11,330 nucleotides of DNA from Gammaproteobacteria bacterium (GCA_003646305.1 QNFJ01000052.1:1-11330), one strand, 5' to 3'; positions 1 to 6,678 are shown, numbered from the stretch's first letter. Program-made: numbers and translations. The notes: generated by a model not told the origin, from the sequence alone.

Positions 1-1101
1 AAGTCGTTACTTCCCGAGTCTCTACCCGGCAGCAAGCCAGACAACTCCATTCTTGAAACTGCGCTAGCCTTAATTGAGGAACACCCAGGCACCGATGTTG
101 TGCTGATCTCAAAAGATATTAACCTGCGCATTAAAGCGACTGTGTTAGGTATCCCCGCTGAAGACTACAGGACCGATAAAGTTCTTGATGATATCGATCT
201 ACTTTACAGTGGCGCTCAAAAATTACCTGAAGACTTCTGGGAAAGTCACGGAGATAAGATTGAATCATGGCAAAAGAATGGTCGGACTTTTTATCGTGTA
301 GAAGGTGAACTGACCGCCGACTGGTTCCCCAACGAGCTTCTCTACATGACCGGTGCCGGTAAAAAAGGTTTTGAGGCGATTGTCCGAACACTGGAAGGTG
401 ATTCGGCAGTTATCGAGCTCATCCAGGATTTCAGCTCTTCTCTGCGTGATGTCTGGGGTATCAACGCACGGAACCGGGAGCAGAACTTTGCGCTCAATGT
501 ACTGATGGATCCAGAAATTGATTTTGTCTCTATTTTAGGAACAGCCGGAACGGGTAAAACACTACTTGCGCTCGCTGCAGGGCTTGCACAAACACTCGAT
601 GATAAGCTCTACACGGAAATCGTTATGACCCGTGAAACAACCCCGGTTGGCGAGGATATTGGTTTTCTACCGGGAACCGAAGAGGAAAAAATGGCACCCT
701 GGATGGGGGCTCTCATCGATAATCTGGAATTCCTGACCAATCCAGCTGAAGGAAATGAGTGGGAGCGCGGTGCCACAAATACGCTGATTTCAAACCGAAT
801 CAAAATTCGCTCACTAAATTTTATGCGTGGCCGAACCTTCCTTAATCGTTACCTCATCATCGATGAGTCTCAAAACCTGACTGCAAAACAGATGAAAACC
901 CTCATCACCAGAGCGGGACCCGGCACAAAGATTGTTTGCCTTGGGAATATTGCACAAATTGACACACCCTATCTGACCGGAACAACCTCCGGGCTGACCT
1001 ATGTGGTCGATCACTTTAAAAACTGGGCTCACAGCGCACATATCACGCTCCAGAGAGGCGAGCGCTCACGCCTGGCAGATTACGCATCTGAAACCCTTTA
1101 A
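1..1101 (+). CDS. PIN domain / PhoH-family ATPase, 5' end outside the window
   Basis: The reading frame is open from base 1, so the start lies upstream; the GTG at 100 is internal. The first in-window residues and the motif LISKDINLRIKA (bases 103-138) match the end of a PIN nuclease-like domain. A PhoH P-loop ATPase domain follows: Walker A GTAGTGKT at 538-561 and Walker B YLIIDESQNLT near 850-882, then a conserved LGNIAQIDTPYL segment. This is the PIN-PhoH (YlaK/PhoH2-like) architecture. Members of the family have been described as RNA helicase/RNase proteins coupling ATP hydrolysis to RNA cleavage; the role here is inferred from family only. At least 366 residues are in the window, so roughly the N-terminal quarter is missing. 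It converges on the BON gene and ends 14 bases before a strong hairpin. The family call is secure; the cellular role is not. Confidence 0.93.
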   Translation, partial: KSLLPESLPGSKPDNSILETALALIEEHPGTDVVLISKDINLRIKATVLGIPAEDYRTDKVLDDIDLLYSGAQKLPEDFWESHGDKIESWQKNGRTFYRVEGELTADWFPNELLYMTGAGKKGFEAIVRTLEGDSAVIELIQDFSSSLRDVWGINARNREQNFALNVLMDPEIDFVSILGTAGTGKTLLALAAGLAQTLDDKLYTEIVMTRETTPVGEDIGFLPGTEEEKMAPWMGALIDNLEFLTNPAEGNEWERGATNTLISNRIKIRSLNFMRGRTFLNRYLIIDESQNLTAKQMKTLITRAGPGTKIVCLGNIAQIDTPYLTGTTSGLTYVVDHFKNWAHSAHITLQRGERSRLADYASETL

Positions 1102-1115
1102 CCAGTCTGACACCT

Positions 1116-1158
1116 CCAAACCAGAAAGCCACCCTGATCGGGTGGCTTTCTGGTTTGG
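1116..1158. terminator. Perfect 19-bp hairpin between convergent genes, likely bidirectional terminator
   Basis: Bases 1116-1134 are exactly complementary to 1140-1158, with a 5-base loop TGATC. The hairpin lies between the stop of the PhoH gene (1101) and the stop of the convergent BON gene (1174), where a shared terminator is expected. Neither side has a clear run of T after the stem, so it is not a textbook intrinsic terminator. It may instead block transcription by stem strength or protect 3' ends. Confidence 0.75.
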
Positions 1159-1173
1159 TAAGAGGTTAATTAT

Positions 1174-1851
1174 TCAGTAAACCATCTCAACATGACTGAC
1201 ACCATCAACCGCTTCGACCCATTCAACAACCTGTTTTTCATTATTCCTGTTTTTGTTACCCAGCACATAAACGACACCACCAATGCTGGCAACCTTCAGT
1301 AAAGGAACACCTTCTTGCGTCAACGCATTTTGCTTCATCAGCGCCAATTCGACCTGGGCGGTCAAAACAGCATCTTCACCTCGTGATAAATAATCACCCG
1401 GCTGACTGATCACAACGCGATTAAAAACACGACGAACCGCACTACATTTCGCTTTATTCCGTAAATTGAACTTTCTTCGTTCATTAAATAGATGTTGTTT
1501 CTTTTTCTCACAAGCTTGACTGTTTGCCGGTTTTGCGAGCACCGCATCACCTGCTTCTCTTTTAACATCTACGACCGCTAAAACTACCTTTTCAATCTCA
1601 TTACGCAACTCGGTACTTTTAGCAACGCCTGCAATCAGAATCGTATCACCCATACTCAATACTTTGACATCACTCTCTTTACGAATTACCGGTTCTGAAA
1701 AAAGCTTCTTGAACAATCCCAGCTCCAACTCTTTATCATCAAAAACGGCCTCAATTACATTATCTTCCTCAAACGGCCATAAGCCAGCTGAAGCCGAACC
1801 ACACACGACTAGCAAAGTGATCAAAACAAACCCAGGAATATTTTTCCTCAT
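1174..1851 (-). CDS. Exported BON-domain-like protein
   Basis: The 225-residue protein has a clear signal peptide: MRKN, a hydrophobic core at residues 7-18, then SASA before G23, a probable signal peptidase I site. A periplasmic or secreted location is therefore likely. The C-terminal part (about 157-225) resembles a BON domain: an amphipathic TAQVELALMKQ segment, then LKVASIGGVVYVLGNK and a closing VDGVSHVEMVY. Residues 60-100 (VKVLSMGDTILIAGVAKS...) could be a diverged second copy. BON domains bind phospholipids or stabilise the envelope, as in OsmY and DolP/YraP. Two cysteines outside the signal (C114, C136) flank a basic KKK/ERRKF stretch and could form a disulfide. The start ATG overlaps the stop of the upstream permease by 4 bases (ATGA), so translation is probably coupled. 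The signal peptide is certain; the BON assignment is a pattern match of moderate confidence. Confidence 0.75.
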   Translation of the reverse strand: MRKNIPGFVLITLLVVCGSASAGLWPFEEDNVIEAVFDDKELELGLFKKLFSEPVIRKESDVKVLSMGDTILIAGVAKSTELRNEIEKVVLAVVDVKREAGDAVLAKPANSQACEKKKQHLFNERRKFNLRNKAKCSAVRRVFNRVVISQPGDYLSRGEDAVLTAQVELALMKQNALTQEGVPLLKVASIGGVVYVLGNKNRNNEKQVVEWVEAVDGVSHVEMVY

Positions 1852-2918
1852 TTCTTATCCATCAATACAAGATCATTCACATTGGGCCAGGCATGCAAAA
1901 CTGCCTGCACTAGCGTTGCCAACGGAATAGCAAAAAAGACACCCCAAAGCCCCCACAGCCCACCAAAAGCAAGTATTGCTATAACAATGGCAACAGGGTG
2001 TAAATTAACAACCTCTGAGAATAAAAGAGGAACCAGTAAAACACCATCGAGCGACTGAATAACCCCATAAGCAATCATGATGTAGGCGAACGGTTCAGTC
2101 CATCCCCACTGAAAGTAGCCCACCACAACAACAGGAATCGTCACCAAGGTTGCCCCAACATAAGGGACGATCACCGATAGCCCGATGAGCACACCTAGTA
2201 GCAGGGCATAATTCATCCCCATCAATGAGAAGGTGATAAAGCTAGCCACAAAAAGGATCGCAACTTCCCAAAACTTCCCTCTCACATAGTTACCGATTTG
2301 GCTATCAACATCCTGCCAAACCCCGTTAACCAAATAACGCTCTCTGGGCAGAAACCGTGTAAACCACTTAACGATTACCTCTTTATCTTTTAAGAAAAAA
2401 AAGACCATGAGGGGAACCAGAACAAGATAAATAATAACTGTCAACACGCCGATAACTGATGAAGCAGAGGAAGTCAGTATTGATTGGCCCAAAGTCACCA
2501 TATTTTCCCGAATCTGCGCCAAAATTTCCTGCAGCTGCTCAACCGAAATAAAATTAGGATAATGCTCAGGCAGGCGCATTAGTGCTTCCTGCCCTTTCGA
2601 GATCATATTCGGGAATTGTTGAATCAGCTCGACGGACTGCCCCATGACCAGGGGCAACAGCAGCAAAAAAACAAACATAAGTAATGCAATAAATAGCGCA
2701 TAGACAGCCAGCACTGCCGGCAACCGAGGTAAATTAAATCTCTCAGCCATGCCCACCAGCCCTTCCAGGAGATAGGCGATTACAATACTGGCAAGAACCG
2801 GCGCCAAAATGTTGCCCATCATATAAATAATGGCAAAACCTAAAATCAGCAATAGAGACAGTAAAACAACCTGCGGGTTCGAAAATGCGTTAGTAAACCA
2901 GTCTCTTAATGCTTGCAT
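1848..2918 (-). CDS. AI-2E family transporter (PerM/YdiK-like permease)
   Basis: This 356-residue inner-membrane protein has about eight hydrophobic segments, roughly at residues 17-34, 37-55, 68-92, 154-176, 216-235, 237-267, 275-297 and 306-340. A soluble stretch (93-150) lies between the third and fourth segments, as is usual for the family. Family-like motifs are GNYVRGKFWEV (209-219), VPYVGA (251-256) and PLLFSEVVNLHPVAI (297-311). The family name comes from E. coli TqsA, an autoinducer-2 exporter, but most members have other or unknown substrates; some act as Na+/H+ antiporters. No substrate can be read from this sequence. The start at 2918 has no good Shine-Dalgarno sequence. The gene overlaps the BON gene downstream by 4 bases, suggesting a two-gene operon. 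Confidence 0.92.
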   Translation of the reverse strand: MQALRDWFTNAFSNPQVVLLSLLLILGFAIIYMMGNILAPVLASIVIAYLLEGLVGMAERFNLPRLPAVLAVYALFIALLMFVFLLLLPLVMGQSVELIQQFPNMISKGQEALMRLPEHYPNFISVEQLQEILAQIRENMVTLGQSILTSSASSVIGVLTVIIYLVLVPLMVFFFLKDKEVIVKWFTRFLPRERYLVNGVWQDVDSQIGNYVRGKFWEVAILFVASFITFSLMGMNYALLLGVLIGLSVIVPYVGATLVTIPVVVVGYFQWGWTEPFAYIMIAYGVIQSLDGVLLVPLLFSEVVNLHPVAIVIAILAFGGLWGLWGVFFAIPLATLVQAVLHAWPNVNDLVLMDKK

Positions 2919-2930
2919 CGTCTGCTATTA

Positions 2931-2960
2931 ATTATCCGTTTTAGTGCCCGTGAATGTAAC
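2931..2960 (-). promoter_or_regulatory. Candidate sigma70 promoter for the permease-BON operon
   Basis: On the minus strand GTTACA (2960-2955) and GATAAT (2936-2931) are separated by 18 bases, each box resembling the consensus. The predicted transcript would begin only about 6 bases before the ATG at 2918. That fits the missing ribosome binding site (a near-leaderless start) but also weakens the call. Confidence 0.3.
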
Positions 2961-2992
2961 ACAAGGGAAACTCTAATTAGAGCATCCCCTGT
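2961..2992 (-). terminator. Hairpin after the MutS-like gene, possible terminator or operator
   Basis: An inner palindrome CTCTAATTAGAG (2971-2982) sits inside outer complementary arms (ACA.GGG at 2961-2967 and CCC.TGT at 2986-2992, mismatch at 2964/2989). The hairpin starts 18 bases past the MutS-like stop and abuts the candidate promoter of the permease gene. There is no T run after it on the minus strand, so an operator role is equally possible. Confidence 0.4.
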
Positions 2993-3010
2993 GAACGACA
3001 AATTAAAACT

Positions 3011-4651
3011 CTAAACCGGTGGTGGGCTGACCACTCCGCTATTTTTTTTCTCTTCCAAAAAGACATTGATATCTGCTTCAGTAAAACCAATCTTTGCCGC
3101 AACTTTGTGGGCGTGACTGATTTTTGAAATACCATCGACAAACCGGTGCGTCAAAACATCACCCTCAATTCCAACCTGCCTGAAAATACCAATGCCCTGT
3201 TTGCGATAATGATCGGCTAATTCGTGGTTATGCGTCACCAGAAGCGTCGAATTCCCCAATTTGCTAAAGCCATCCAGAATTGTAATGGAGGTCTTCAGCT
3301 TCTCTTCGTATGTTGTTCCTTCGGCCAACTCATCAAGCACAACAAGTGAATTAGGTGTTGTTTTCATAAAAATAGCCTTGGTGTGCTTTAGCTCTGTACC
3401 AAAACGACCCACATCGGCTGAAAGTGTATTCACTTCCGGTGTTTGATAGTAAATACCATCAACAATTGATAGCGATGCCTCATCTGCCGGCACGTAGCAC
3501 CCAATCTGCGCCAATAGCTGTATTTGTGTGATCGTTTTACACAGCGCCGTTTTACCGCCACTATTAGGGCCGGTAATAAAGGTCACACGCTCGTCTTTTA
3601 GCTTAATGTCATTCGGAACATAGTCAGGGTCTTTTTTACCCAGAATGGGGTTCCGTGCCCCTTTTAATTCAAGCGTATGCGCGGTTGCACTGAACACTTC
3701 TGGCAAAATAACCTTTGTAGAATAACTATCGCCATATTGTTGGAATGACAATAACTCATCTAACTCCCCCAGCGCGCCAAGTACTTTGGCGGTTTCCTCA
3801 GACGTTGCAAAGAGCTTAGATAACGGATAGAGAAATGTTTCTTGGTCAAAACTCGTCACAGAAGGGATATAAACCCCCAGCAGCACAAATGGCAGCATCC
3901 ATAATGGCGTATGCAAGGCAATCTCAGGATCAAACATCATTGGCGCAAATGCCGCAATTAGCGCAAACATCGCCACCAGGATTGGCTTAATTAGCCCTGG
4001 CCGGAATTTAACTCCTGGTTTAAAACCCTTTTCCTTTTTTGTTTTTAATCCGCCAAAGGTCTTATAAACAGGTCCCTCCATGAGTTTACACTCACGCTTG
4101 TCTCCGAAACTGACCAACGTGCTGACTAATCTTTTCAGATAATCACTTTTTACTGGAGGTAGTAATCCAGCATCTTCCGATAGCTCGGGCAATAACTTCA
4201 TCCCCGCCCTATGCTCAGCATATCCATAACCCTGAAACTCAAGCTTATCCGGATCAGTCGACCCCATATAACCTGTATATTTCGCAAATAGAAAACTATA
4301 GTAATCCTTCTCTTTTACCGCAGCCTCTCTAAGTAATTTATCGAGCGCTGATGTGAGCTTCTTATCTGAGGCTAACTCTTTTAATGCCTCCTGCTTTTCT
4401 TTGATCTCTTCGGCAGCCCGAGCCTGACCCGTCACAGAACGATAGAGCGTCTCTTTTCCAATCAATGTTCGTGTCGTATCCAACACATCCAATAGCCCAT
4501 CAATTTCAGCTACCTGGTGGGTTGCTTCATCCATAATCAGGGGACGCTCAACCTCGTCTCTTTCAAAAACAGGTGCGCCGCGCGATTCTGCCTTTCCAGT
4601 TACCAGATCAAACAGCCTTTTAGCTGGGCCACGTGCATTGTGAACAAACAT
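3011..4651 (-). CDS. MutS-related ATPase with two predicted membrane segments
   Basis: The 546-residue protein has the ABC-type ATPase domain of the MutS superfamily at its C-terminal end: Walker A GPNSGGKT at 361-368, a signature-like LSADVGRFGTELKH at 410-423, Walker B SLVVLDELAEGT at 435-446 with D440/E441, and the LLVTHNHEL histidine switch around 470-478. Residues 49-75 (IDGLLDVLDTTRTLIGKETLYRSV, in part) resemble the lever/core domain of MutS. The mismatch-recognition domain of true MutS (about 850 residues) is absent. Two hydrophobic segments at about 222-240 and 250-266 suggest a membrane hairpin. Such short MutS-like proteins are often annotated as mismatch repair proteins, but nothing here supports that function. 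The start at 4651 has AAGGAG ten bases upstream (4667-4662). It lies 78 bases after a Rieske protein gene on the same strand and may be co-transcribed with it. The superfamily call is firm; the role is unknown. Confidence 0.88.
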   Translation of the reverse strand: MFVHNARGPAKRLFDLVTGKAESRGAPVFERDEVERPLIMDEATHQVAEIDGLLDVLDTTRTLIGKETLYRSVTGQARAAEEIKEKQEALKELASDKKLTSALDKLLREAAVKEKDYYSFLFAKYTGYMGSTDPDKLEFQGYGYAEHRAGMKLLPELSEDAGLLPPVKSDYLKRLVSTLVSFGDKRECKLMEGPVYKTFGGLKTKKEKGFKPGVKFRPGLIKPILVAMFALIAAFAPMMFDPEIALHTPLWMLPFVLLGVYIPSVTSFDQETFLYPLSKLFATSEETAKVLGALGELDELLSFQQYGDSYSTKVILPEVFSATAHTLELKGARNPILGKKDPDYVPNDIKLKDERVTFITGPNSGGKTALCKTITQIQLLAQIGCYVPADEASLSIVDGIYYQTPEVNTLSADVGRFGTELKHTKAIFMKTTPNSLVVLDELAEGTTYEEKLKTSITILDGFSKLGNSTLLVTHNHELADHYRKQGIGIFRQVGIEGDVLTHRFVDGISKISHAHKVAAKIGFTEADINVFLEEKKNSGVVSPPPV

Positions 4652-4729
4652 AAGTTAGAGACTCCTTATAAAGCGTTTCGGGAGCATAGGGAATTCATCT
4701 CAAGTTTTCAAGGTAAATTAGACGTCGTT

Positions 4730-5077
4730 TTAAAGCGCTTCAGAGAAATAGACTTTCCGATCAACAATCTCAATAGCAACTAGCTTTAGTCTTTTACCTA
4801 CACAAGGACCCTCGATGCAGACACCGTCGCTCATCCTGAAAAGTGCCTGATGGTTCTTACACCTGATCAAGTTCCGCTCCGGGTGCATAAAATCATCACC
4901 ATTAAAATCCAATGGCAAATTATAATGAGGGCAAAGATTATCGAAGCCGTGAACGCTTTCGCCCTCACGCACTAAAATCATCGTGTGCTGGGCGTTGCCA
5001 TCAGGAAAGATGGCTCGCCGTGTTCGCCCCTCTTCAATATCATCCAGGTTACACAAATAATATTTTTCATCTTGCAT
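4730..5077 (-). CDS. Small Rieske [2Fe-2S] protein
   Basis: The 115-residue protein is a single Rieske domain with cluster ligands C49-P-H51 and C73-K-N-H76, followed by the typical F..SDG.C..GPC stretch (80-92) and a C-terminal strand. It has no signal peptide or membrane anchor, so it is a soluble cytoplasmic electron carrier, like the ferredoxin subunits of dioxygenases or NirD-type proteins. No oxygenase or reductase partner is visible in the window. The frame is open to an ATG at 5125, but the ATG at 5077 is preferred: GAGGAGG lies five bases before it, and the protein then begins MQDEKYYLCNLDD, typical of the family. The MutS-like ATPase gene follows 78 bases downstream. Confidence 0.9.
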   Translation of the reverse strand: MQDEKYYLCNLDDIEEGRTRRAIFPDGNAQHTMILVREGESVHGFDNLCPHYNLPLDFNGDDFMHPERNLIRCKNHQALFRMSDGVCIEGPCVGKRLKLVAIEIVDRKVYFSEAL

Positions 5078-5082
5078 ATCAC

Positions 5083-5089
5083 CCTCCTC
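5083..5089 (-). promoter_or_regulatory. Strong ribosome binding site of the Rieske gene
   Basis: GAGGAGG on the minus strand, five bases before the ATG at 5077. It decides the start in favour of 5077 over the in-frame ATG at 5125, which has no comparable site. Confidence 0.8.
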
Positions 5090-5130
5090 TCGAAAAATCT
5101 CAAAACAGCAGGAAATGGCCTGCATCAGGG

Positions 5131-5153
5131 CTAACCAAACAGATTCTGGTTAG
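5131..5153. repeat. Short inverted repeat upstream of the Rieske gene
   Basis: CTAACCA (5131-5137) and TGGTTAG (5147-5153) form a 7-bp perfect inverted repeat with a 9-base gap. It lies 54-76 bases before the Rieske start and just before the LysR remnant. It could be an operator or a minor hairpin; the sequence does not decide. Confidence 0.4.
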
Positions 5154-5161
5154 TAAGATAA

Positions 5162-5521
5162 AACAAACTTGATGCCTATCCTGCTGTGACAGCCCGGCTA
5201 CCTCCCCAGATGTCAAACCTATTTCCAGGTAAGAACCATTTGGATAAACAAAGCGGTTATCTTGCCCCCCCCTCAATCACAACAGGAGATCAAGCTGCAG
5301 CTAGAGCAATCGTTGCTAAAAGCAATGCTTTCTCAGTAGCGACGCCTATACAAATTGAACCTTGGTTACGTAGCGGAGAATTTAATATTCTAGATTTCCA
5401 TGAACCGCGGATGAAAATTGATTATGGATTTATTTACAGGCAGGACTGTATGCTGGTGCCAGCCGCTAAGGCATTCATGCGGCACGTTCGTGAGATTGAA
5501 ACAGAAGTAACCCATCTCTAA
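5162..5521 (+). pseudogene. C-terminal remnant of a LysR-type transcriptional regulator
   Basis: The open frame from 5162 to the TAA at 5521 encodes about 119 residues resembling the last part of a LysR effector-binding domain: LDAYPAVTARLPP, then DQAAARAIVAKSNAFSVATP, IEPWLRSGEFNILDF, and the closing IDYGFIYRQDCMLVPAAKAF and MRHVREIE. LysR proteins are about 300 residues with an N-terminal winged helix; that domain and the first part of the effector domain are absent. A TAA at 5159-5161 closes the frame upstream. The adjacent frame just upstream reads LTKQILVSKIKQ before its own stop at 5170-5172, and removal of one A in CAAACTT (5165-5170) would join it smoothly to LDAYPAV, which suggests a frameshift as well as truncation. 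A GTG at 5186 could start a short ORF, but a DNA-binding regulator cannot be made. The LysR call rests on pattern recognition. Confidence 0.65.
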
Positions 5522-5690
5522 TGAAAAAACTATTTCCCAATTTAGATTCCACCTGACAACAACTACATTGCTAATCCGAGAACACCATAACCACTGCACG
5601 CTTCCAGGAAAACCTATCATCTGGTGGCCTACAGTATTTCCAGATACCTGATCCCACCATGTAGAAGAATACAACACCGATTGTTAGCTA
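5522..5690. other. Intergenic stretch between LysR remnant and tRNA promoter
   Basis: No convincing gene, repeat or RNA. A minus-strand frame across 5390-5677 has no family resemblance or ribosome site and overlaps the LysR remnant. Because it follows a decayed gene, it may itself be decayed coding sequence. Confidence 0.4.
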
Positions 5691-5718
5691 TTCTTTTCAT
5701 CCTAATAGTTGATATAAT
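5691..5718 (+). promoter_or_regulatory. Promoter of tRNA-Leu
   Basis: A perfect TATAAT at 5713-5718 lies 12 bases before the tRNA 5' end. The -35 region is weak (TTCTTT at 5691-5696, 16-base spacer). The -10 box and its placement make the call good; the exact -35 is uncertain. Confidence 0.65.
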
Positions 5719-5730
5719 AACCGAATTCTT

Positions 5731-5817
5731 GCCGGGGTGGCGAAACTGGTAGACGCGCTGGATTCAAAATCCAGTTGGGGCAACTCAGTGCCGGTTCGAT
5801 TCCGGCCCTCGGTACCA
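5731..5817 (+). tRNA. tRNA-Leu (CAA anticodon)
   Basis: The 87-base gene folds as a class II tRNA. The acceptor stem GCCGGGG pairs with CCTCGGT (G-U pairs allowed), followed by A and an encoded CCA. The anticodon arm CTGGA-TTCAAAA-TCCAG gives anticodon CAA (5765-5767), which reads UUG leucine codons. A long variable arm (TTGGGGCAACTCAG region) and the T loop GGTTCGATTCC are present. It stands alone with its own promoter and terminator. No duplicate of its 3' end is visible in the window, so there is no sign of integration at this tRNA. Confidence 0.97.
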
Positions 5818-5850
5818 AACAAGAGTACAAAGCAGTTCAAGAAAGACCAG

Positions 5851-5888
5851 AAACCCGTTAGTTGAAAGGCTTTACGGGTTTTTTATTG
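5851..5888 (+). terminator. Intrinsic terminator after tRNA-Leu
   Basis: AAACCCGT (5851-5858) pairs with ACGGGTTT (5874-5881), followed by a T-rich tract (TTTTTTATT). The position 34 bases after the tRNA fits a rho-independent terminator. Confidence 0.85.
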
Positions 5889-6081
5889 TCCAATGAGGCT
5901 CAGTCAGATTCATTGAGATGCCACCAACCGTGAAAGCAAAAGTGACCAATTAAACTTCAAACCTCGCTTGTGCAGTGGCACAGCTAAATTCACCACTATA
6001 TTATGAGGACTATTAAGGTAGCTAACATGGGACTAACCCGCTATACATTAAAACCCCACCCCGATATTACAAGGTTTTCTG
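5889..6081. other. Intergenic stretch between tRNA terminator and SYLF gene
   Basis: About 190 bases with stops in all frames and no recognisable gene or RNA. On the minus strand a weak AAAACC/GGTTTT pairing (about 6050-6078) just after the SYLF stop might serve as its terminator, but the stem is short and the loop is long. Confidence 0.4.
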
Positions 6082-6624
6082 TTAATTCAAATTTTCATCT
6101 TTCCAATATTTTGTTCCCTGAATCGTAATTTGCGCCGCCAACCCATGTTCAGTTAATTGATAGAGCTTTACTCCTGGAGCGATATCAAATGCGTCATTTA
6201 GTGAATCTCCACTTTCACCAGATTTTGCCGCTGCATCAGCCTGTGCACCAGCTTGCCAGCCTTCATTAACGAAATAGTTAAATGCCTCACTGTTAGAAAA
6301 GATAAAAATAGCGTAAAAATCTTTTACTCCCATACCAACACCTACACCACCTGAAAACATGCTCATGAAGGTGTCTTCACCGGTCTTATTATTATGTGCC
6401 ACACCCGCGCCATTTGCCGTTGAAATAAGAAAGAGGTTAATCCCAATATTGCTAAAAACAACATAACCTACTGAATTCTGAACCTCTTTTCTCGCATGAG
6501 GGCTTTCTTTATACAGCTTATTTAGCGTGGCCTTACGCATATCGAGCAACCCTTTTCTCGCTTCTCGCGGTTCTTTCTCTTCACTAAAAAATCCGGTTAG
6601 TAAAAAGAAAGAAATAGATGCCAC
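6082..6624 (-). CDS. SYLF/YSC84-family exported protein, signal peptide frameshifted
   Basis: The open frame gives 180 residues from a GTG at 6624. Residues about 47-165 match the lipid-binding SYLF domain: SVGYVVFSNIGIN, NGAGVAHNNKTGEDTFM, SGGVGVGMGVKDFYAIFIFS, then EGWQAGAQADAAAK and a hydrophobic VKLYQLTEHGLAAQITIQG. Bacterial members are usually exported or lipoproteins and bind phosphoinositide-like lipids in eukaryotes; bacterial function is unclear. The GTG has no ribosome site. The natural start is the ATG at 6649, preceded by AAGGAAG four bases upstream, but it is out of frame by one base. ATG is followed by eight A; with seven it would read MKKITAILVASISFFLLTGF, a perfect signal peptide joined to this frame. 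So either the gene is broken, expression needs slippage, or the read has an indel error. The neighbours (tRNA-Leu downstream, pgi upstream) give no functional clue. Confidence 0.85.
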   Translation of the reverse strand: MASISFFLLTGFFSEEKEPREARKGLLDMRKATLNKLYKESPHARKEVQNSVGYVVFSNIGINLFLISTANGAGVAHNNKTGEDTFMSMFSGGVGVGMGVKDFYAIFIFSNSEAFNYFVNEGWQAGAQADAAAKSGESGDSLNDAFDIAPGVKLYQLTEHGLAAQITIQGTKYWKDENLN

Positions 6625-6653
6625 TAGGATGGCTGTGATTTTTTTTCATTGCA

Positions 6654-6660
6654 CTTCCTT
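6654..6660 (-). promoter_or_regulatory. Ribosome binding site pointing to the ATG at 6649
   Basis: AAGGAAG on the minus strand, four bases before ATG 6649. It supports 6649 as the original start of the SYLF gene rather than the GTG at 6624. Confidence 0.65.
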
Positions 6661-6678
6661 TAATAATCCTTTAATAAT
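6657..6678. repeat. 11-bp tandem duplication before the SYLF gene
   Basis: CCTTTAATAAT occurs twice with no gap (6657-6667 and 6668-6678). On the minus strand this duplicates an ATTATTAAAGG unit that contains part of the ribosome binding site, so there are two AAAGGA motifs 11 bases apart. Confidence 0.85.

Noticed and set aside
1848..2918. Quorum-sensing autoinducer-2 exporter
   Set aside because: The family name does not establish the substrate, and no luxS or quorum gene is nearby.
3042..3049. A8 run near the C-terminus of the MutS-like gene as a slippage site
   Set aside because: The frame is intact and the run lies past the ATPase domain, so slippage would change only the last few residues; no evidence of use.
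3011..4651. Calling this gene mutS
   Set aside because: It lacks the mismatch-recognition domain, is about 300 residues shorter than MutS and has membrane segments.
5390..5677. Minus-strand open frame of 95 codons
   Set aside because: It overlaps the LysR remnant antisense, has no ribosome site and no family resemblance.
5731..5817. tRNA-Leu as an integration site for a mobile element
   Set aside because: No integrase gene and no repeated tRNA 3' end are present in the window.
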